Shown here piece by piece: positions 52,037-55,836 of a stretch of DNA of 55,836 bases. The DNA is from Gammaproteobacteria bacterium (GTDB lineage Bacteria; Pseudomonadota; Gammaproteobacteria; Steroidobacterales; JABDKV01). Positions within the stretch are counted from its first letter, which is position 1. Every line of letters starts with the position of its first letter. The position numbers and the translations under genes are program-made. The DNA is taken from contig JABDJB010000003.1 in assembly GCA_013003425.1 (NCBI GenBank), positions 1 to 55,836 on the forward strand. Direction: 5' to 3'. Below the pieces are notes generated by a model. The model had not been told where the DNA came from, made no database searches, and saw only the letters and a program-made list of their open reading frames with translations.

Positions 52037-53755
52037 CTAGTACTTTCTCTCTACCGGTTGCCAGCGCGTGATAGCTACAGGCTTGTAACCAATTGACGGT
52101 CCGTCCGGGCCGCGCCTGGCCAGTGTATGACGGAGCCAGGTCTCATCGTTTCGCTCGCTGAAATCGCGCCGGGCGTGTGCGCCGCGCGATTCCTCGCGTG
52201 CCAGAGCCGAGCTCATCGCCACCTCGGCCAGGTCAAGCAGGTTTTCCAGCTCCAGGGCATTAACGAGATTGCTGTTGTAGATGCGGCCCTTGTCTTCGAT
52301 GTGGATGTCGGCAAAGCGCGCACGCAGTTCGCTCAATTTCTCTAGCCCGGCACCAATCCCGTCACCGGTACGGAACACGCCCATATACTCGTCCATCAGG
52401 TGGCGCAGCTCGTGGTTGAGTTGATAGGGGTTCTCAAATCCGTCGCGTTGCAGCAAGTCGCCAAAAACACGCTGCTCTTCCGCCGCAACTCTGCTATCCG
52501 TTAGTGCCGCCAGAGCTGCGCCGGTCTGTAGAGATTGCGCAATGTTTTCGCCACAGATGCCGCCCCATACCAGGCACTCAGCGGTGGAATTGGTGCCGAG
52601 CCGGTTGGCCCCGTGCAGCGACACGCATGCTGCTTCGCCGGCAGCCCATACCCCGTCGATTCCGGTAGCGCCCTCGATGTCGGTAGCAATGCCGCCCATG
52701 GAATAGTGTGCGACGGGGCGTACCGGTATCGGCGCATCGATCGGATCAATGTCGACAAATTTCATGCAGAGCTCGCGAATCAGAGGCAACCGCGCGTGGA
52801 TTTTCTCGGCGCCGAGATGACGCAGGTCGAGATGCAGGTAATCGAGGCCATCGGGCTGACTAAAACCGCGACCCGCATCGATTTCGGTCATCATTGCGCG
52901 CGATATGATGTCGCGCGGCGCCAGCTCCATCTTGCCTTTGGCGTAGTCGGCCATGAAGCGCCTGCCGTCGCGGTCCAGCAGGTGCCCACCTTCACCGCGG
53001 CAGCCCTCGGTGATTAAAATTCCTGATGGCACCAGGCCGGTGGGATGAAACTGGATGAACTCCATATCTTCCAGCGCCAGGCCAGCGCGATAGGCCATGG
53101 CCAGCCCGTCGCCGGTGACCGTCTGCGAGTAGGTGGTAAATCCGTACAGCGTGCCGGCACCGCCACTGGCAATCAGCAGCGTCCTGGCGCGCAGTGCCAG
53201 GAATCTTCCGGTCAGCATGTCGATGGCCGTCAGCGCACAAAACCGGCCTTCCTCGACGATGATCGAGGTGACAAACACTTCATCGTAGCGGGTGTAGTTG
53301 CCGAACTGCTGCAGCCCGTCGTACAGCGTCTGCATCTCGTGGAAACCGGTTTTGTCGGCCGCCATGGTTGCGCGCGGAAAGCTGTGGCCGCCGAAATCGC
53401 GCTGCAGGATGCGGCCATCATCACGCCGCGACCAGGGCAGGCCCAGACGGTCCAGCTCGTAGATCTCCTCTGGCGCCTGATGGACAAAGCGATAAACCAC
53501 GTCCTGATCGGCAAGGAAGTCGGACCCCTTGACCGTATCCCAGGCGTGCAGATCGAAGTTGTCGCCTTCATCATGTGCCAGCACCGCCCCGGTACCGCCC
53601 TCGGCGCAAACCGAGTGCGAGCGCATCAGCTGTACTTTTGACACCAGGCCGATGTCCGCCTGGTCGCCGAGACTACGCGCAATACCCAGCGCGGCACGCA
53701 GGCCGGCCAGCCCGGTGCCGAGTATCAGGACATCGTGCGTGACCTGCTCAGTCAC
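52037..53755 (-). CDS. sdhA: Succinate dehydrogenase/fumarate reductase flavoprotein subunit
   Basis: A 572-residue FAD protein. The dinucleotide-binding motif is ILGTGLAGLRAALG; the covalent FAD histidine is probably in MRSHSVCAEGGTGA; the substrate site has FIQFHPTGL and the arginine-containing ITEGCRGEGGHL; and EAACVSLHGANRLGTNS lies near the C-terminal FAD contacts. It catalyses the succinate/fumarate interconversion in the cytoplasm. It is first in the order A-C-D-B, unlike the C-D-A-B order of most gammaproteobacteria, which hints at a different evolutionary source. Confidence 0.95.
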   Translation of the reverse strand: MTEQVTHDVLILGTGLAGLRAALGIARSLGDQADIGLVSKVQLMRSHSVCAEGGTGAVLAHDEGDNFDLHAWDTVKGSDFLADQDVVYRFVHQAPEEIYELDRLGLPWSRRDDGRILQRDFGGHSFPRATMAADKTGFHEMQTLYDGLQQFGNYTRYDEVFVTSIIVEEGRFCALTAIDMLTGRFLALRARTLLIASGGAGTLYGFTTYSQTVTGDGLAMAYRAGLALEDMEFIQFHPTGLVPSGILITEGCRGEGGHLLDRDGRRFMADYAKGKMELAPRDIISRAMMTEIDAGRGFSQPDGLDYLHLDLRHLGAEKIHARLPLIRELCMKFVDIDPIDAPIPVRPVAHYSMGGIATDIEGATGIDGVWAAGEAACVSLHGANRLGTNSTAECLVWGGICGENIAQSLQTGAALAALTDSRVAAEEQRVFGDLLQRDGFENPYQLNHELRHLMDEYMGVFRTGDGIGAGLEKLSELRARFADIHIEDKGRIYNSNLVNALELENLLDLAEVAMSSALAREESRGAHARRDFSERNDETWLRHTLARRGPDGPSIGYKPVAITRWQPVERKY

Positions 53756-53784
53756 TGCTGTTATTGCGACCGTGCTCTACCGGG

Positions 53785-54018
53785 TCAACTTATCCGGCGT
53801 TCGAGAATGAGACTCAATACCAGCAACGTGACCGGCCAGTGACCGACATAGATACCCCAGCGCTGCTTGTGCGCTTCTTCCAGCGCGGCAAGCATGGCCG
53901 GATCGGTAATGCCCTGGAGGGCCTGTGTACCCACCTCGGGCGCGACCCACCAGGCAATCCATGACAGTGGAATCGAAATAACGCCAAACCAGAACAGAAC
54001 ATTTACCAGCTGTTTCAT
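53785..54018 (-). CDS. Small two-helix membrane protein upstream of sdhA
   Basis: A 77-residue protein with two hydrophobic segments (MKQLVNVLFWFGVISIPLSWIAWW, read in part, and WPVTLLVLSLILERRIS) joined by a polar loop containing HKQRWGIYVGH. I recognise no family. ATG 54018 has GGGGA seven bases upstream; starts at 54033 and 54054 are possible. It lies 29 bp before sdhA on the same strand and is probably co-transcribed, so it may be an accessory or assembly factor of the complex. Confidence 0.6.
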   Translation of the reverse strand: MKQLVNVLFWFGVISIPLSWIAWWVAPEVGTQALQGITDPAMLAALEEAHKQRWGIYVGHWPVTLLVLSLILERRIS

Positions 54019-54151
54019 CGGATAATCCCCCATACTGGCCCCGGTCGAGGCCATACGACTTGATTTTCCGCCGATACACCGGCGCTTACAACATACGGAA
54101 TGCCACGATTGACGCGAAAACTGACAATCGGTAATTATTACCCGGCGACAG

Positions 54152-54628
54152 CTAGTAGCGGCCGTGCTGCTTGTAGACGTAATTTGTCAGCTCCATATGC
54201 TGCAGGTTCATACGGTGCAGGATCGCATGGGCTGATCGCATGATCGCGCACATCACCTCGAATACCAGCCGTGGCTCGCGGGTGATCAGGGTCTCAAACC
54301 GGTCGCGCCGAAGGCCAAACACCTTGCACTGATACAACGCCCGCAAGCTCAGCGTGTGTGGTTGTCGATCGACGAAACTCAGTTCGCCGCTGATATCTCC
54401 CGGGCGAAGGATGTGCAGCGTGACTGCCTCACCCATTCCGGCCTGCTTGACCACCTCCAGCCGGCCATCGAGCAGAACATACAACGAATCGTCGCTGGCA
54501 CCCTCCTCGATCAGGAACTCACCCTCGGCCAGCTCGCTTGTCGAACCGAGCTCAGCCAGTATCCGGGCCTGCTCATCGGTCAGTTCTGCTGCGAGCGCAG
54601 TCTGCTTGAGTTTGTGGTACAGCTCCAT
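54152..54628 (-). CDS. Stand-alone cyclic-nucleotide-binding-domain protein
   Basis: A 158-residue protein consisting of a CRP-type cNMP-binding beta-roll (LAEGEFLIEEGASDDSLYVLL, LRPGDISGELSFVDRQPHTL) and a C-terminal helical stretch. There is no HTH, so it is not a classical transcription factor. In the phosphate-binding cassette the glutamate of GELS is kept, but the arginine that holds the cyclic phosphate in CRP appears as histidine (PHTLSLRA), so ligand binding may differ. GGAGG precedes the ATG. It follows the GH17-like gene by 22 bp on the same strand and is probably in its operon. Confidence 0.85.
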   Translation of the reverse strand: MELYHKLKQTALAAELTDEQARILAELGSTSELAEGEFLIEEGASDDSLYVLLDGRLEVVKQAGMGEAVTLHILRPGDISGELSFVDRQPHTLSLRALYQCKVFGLRRDRFETLITREPRLVFEVMCAIMRSAHAILHRMNLQHMELTNYVYKQHGRY

Positions 54629-54650
54629 GAAACCTCCGGCTGTTACGGGA

Positions 54651-55661
54651 TTATTTCAGCGTACCACCGCGGCGCATGGCCTGCTTTGGTGTTCGGTCGA
54701 CAAAGAACAGGCCCCAGTGTTTTTCAGCGCCAAGCGGGTTAGCGGGATTACCTTTCCAGGGCTCATCAAACGCCTCGAAGAAAAACACTGTGGTATTGCT
54801 GGCCCGCGCCCAGTCACTGAGCTCATTGTAGTAGCGCGCCTGGTTCGCCTCGCTGGCGCGTGCACCAAACTCGCGAGCCGTCGTAGCCCAGCCCGCTTCC
54901 AGCACGGCAATCGGCCGGCCCGGTAGTGCTGCACGTACACCCGCCAGGTTTTCCAGGGTGTATGCCAGGCCCTCGTCGATCGTCTTTTCTTCCCACACCG
55001 GGTAGGTGTGCACGCCGACAAAGTCGACCTCGCGCGCCAGCAGCGCGCCGTCTTCGCGCCACCACACGTAGTTCTCGGCCACTGTCACTGGCTGTCCAAT
55101 CGCCCCCTTGGCCTGACGCACGTAGGCAATGACTTTGTCCAGTGGAACCATGTGGTCGTTCCAGCTGACCAGCATCTCGTTGCCGACGTTTACCGCAACA
55201 ACGATGTCATCGAACTCTTTTGCCAACCCGATACCGCGCTGCAGCTCAGCCAGGTTGTTCTTTGCGTTTTTTGCCAGCACTTCATCGGGAATCGGCTGGT
55301 CCAGCCAGGGGCAGCCTTCGTGGTTGCTGAACTCAGCCGACAGCCAGATACCCTGCAGCACTTTCAGTGGCAGGGCGTGGTCGCGAATGAGCTGCAGGGT
55401 GGTGCGGCTGTTGTTGCCCGCATCGTAAAGACGAATCAGCCGAAAACCATGAGCAACCAGAATCTGCAGGTCTTCCAGGATTTGCGCATCGCTCGGGTTG
55501 ACCGCGCCGCTGCCGCGGTCGGGGTGCTGGCCGGCACGAAAACCCGAGTAAGCCACCGCCATGACTTCGCCTGCCAGCAGGGAATTGCGCGGCTCTTTTG
55601 GTTGCAATGCACAAGACGCGGCCAGCAGGAGCAGGCCCAGAGATATCAGAATGCGTGACAT
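54651..55661 (-). CDS. GH17-like glycoside hydrolase lipoprotein
   Basis: A 336-residue lipoprotein; the signal segment MSRILISLGLLLLAASC ends in a lipobox. The body is a TIM barrel resembling glycoside hydrolase family 17 (beta-1,3-glucanases and related transglycosylases). The acid/base glutamate is in VAVNVGNEML and the nucleophile in PIAVLEAGWA, with VGVHTYPVWEE and FFFEAFDEPWKG typical of the barrel. It could act on laminarin-type glucans or on periplasmic glucans at the outer membrane. The gene is followed closely by the cNMP-domain gene. Confidence 0.85.
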   Translation of the reverse strand: MSRILISLGLLLLAASCALQPKEPRNSLLAGEVMAVAYSGFRAGQHPDRGSGAVNPSDAQILEDLQILVAHGFRLIRLYDAGNNSRTTLQLIRDHALPLKVLQGIWLSAEFSNHEGCPWLDQPIPDEVLAKNAKNNLAELQRGIGLAKEFDDIVVAVNVGNEMLVSWNDHMVPLDKVIAYVRQAKGAIGQPVTVAENYVWWREDGALLAREVDFVGVHTYPVWEEKTIDEGLAYTLENLAGVRAALPGRPIAVLEAGWATTAREFGARASEANQARYYNELSDWARASNTTVFFFEAFDEPWKGNPANPLGAEKHWGLFFVDRTPKQAMRRGGTLK

Positions 55662-55807
55662 GGTTTTTCTCAGCCGGACAGTGCCGTCATTGGACTTATA
55701 TGGCCGAGTCTAGCCGGCAGGTGACTGTAAATATACGTAATGCAGCTACCACAGGATTGCCTGATTCTGAAGTTGCGGTACGCAGCATTGGTACCAGGGG
55801 AGGAAAA

Positions 55808-55836
55808 ATGGGCAGAGCGGCAATCCTGGCTTCACT
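55808..55836 (+). CDS. Start of a gene cut by the right edge
   Basis: ATG at 55808 is preceded by AGGGGAGGAAAA, a near-ideal ribosome-binding site, and opens MGRAAILAS with no stop before the window ends. Nine codons are too few for a functional call; the basic then hydrophobic start would fit a signal peptide. The 146-bp gap to the divergent GH17-like gene would hold promoters for both. Confidence 0.4.

Overview
The window (about 55.8 kb, GC-rich) reads as chromosomal DNA of a free-living, respiring gammaproteobacterium. Support comes from the lptM-lysA-polA-(sRNA)-engB-cytochrome c4-dsbA neighbourhood, the full Na+-translocating NADH:quinone reductase operon, a PEP-CTERM-like surface protein and a subtilase with GYLW repeats. 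A Woeseiales/Steroidobacter/Xanthomonadales-like lineage is my inference from gene content, not a measured placement. I recognise no transposase, integrase, phage gene, CRISPR array, rRNA or tRNA.

Layout. 1-8.6 kb: an M19 dipeptidase cut by the window edge, a serine carboxylesterase, an acetylornithine-carbamoyltransferase homologue with altered active-site motifs, a hotdog thioesterase, the tiny lipoprotein gene lptM, lysA and polA. The polA-engB gap of 474 bp holds a small RNA candidate with three C-rich hairpin loops, resembling Xanthomonas sX13 and occupying the position of Spot 42 and ErsA. 8.7-17.5 kb: cytochrome c4, a lipoprotein DsbA, a YkuD transpeptidase and a TPR protein that both end in an NTF2-like domain, a rhomboid protease, an acyl-CoA dehydrogenase, a PEP-CTERM-like protein, an SDR and a pirin. 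17.6-32.3 kb is a signalling region: a TPR protein, a four-gene two-component cluster (propeller hybrid kinase, lone receiver, PAS kinase with eroded ATP site, FixJ-type regulator) followed by a perfect palindrome and a STAS-like gene, a degenerate GGDEF-EAL protein, a subtilase behind a consensus CRP-type site, and a propeller diguanylate cyclase with intact GGDEF and I-site.

32.4-48.5 kb is the energetic core and the most interesting part. The plus-strand operon nqrABCDEF-nqrM-CBS protein meets, end to end, a minus-strand cluster for extracellular electron transfer: a diheme cytochrome c, a fusion of 13 CXXCH motifs to a six-helix b-type cytochrome (CbcL-like), a NapC/NirT-like protein with six heme sites, an OmcA/MtrC-family decaheme lipoprotein with a collagen-like linker, an MtrA/DmsE decaheme cytochrome and an MtrB/PioB porin. 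Together they encode 41 candidate c-type heme sites in 9.7 kb. They suggest a path from the quinone pool through two alternative inner-membrane quinol oxidases to a periplasmic and outer-membrane conduit, with Na+-NQR feeding the pool.

48.7-55.8 kb: an NTF2-like protein, a MenA/UbiA-type prenyltransferase (possible menaquinone synthesis), a succinate dehydrogenase/fumarate reductase operon in the order A-C-D-B with a small membrane protein upstream, a lone cyclic-nucleotide-binding-domain protein, a GH17-like lipoprotein, and the first codons of a further gene at the right edge.
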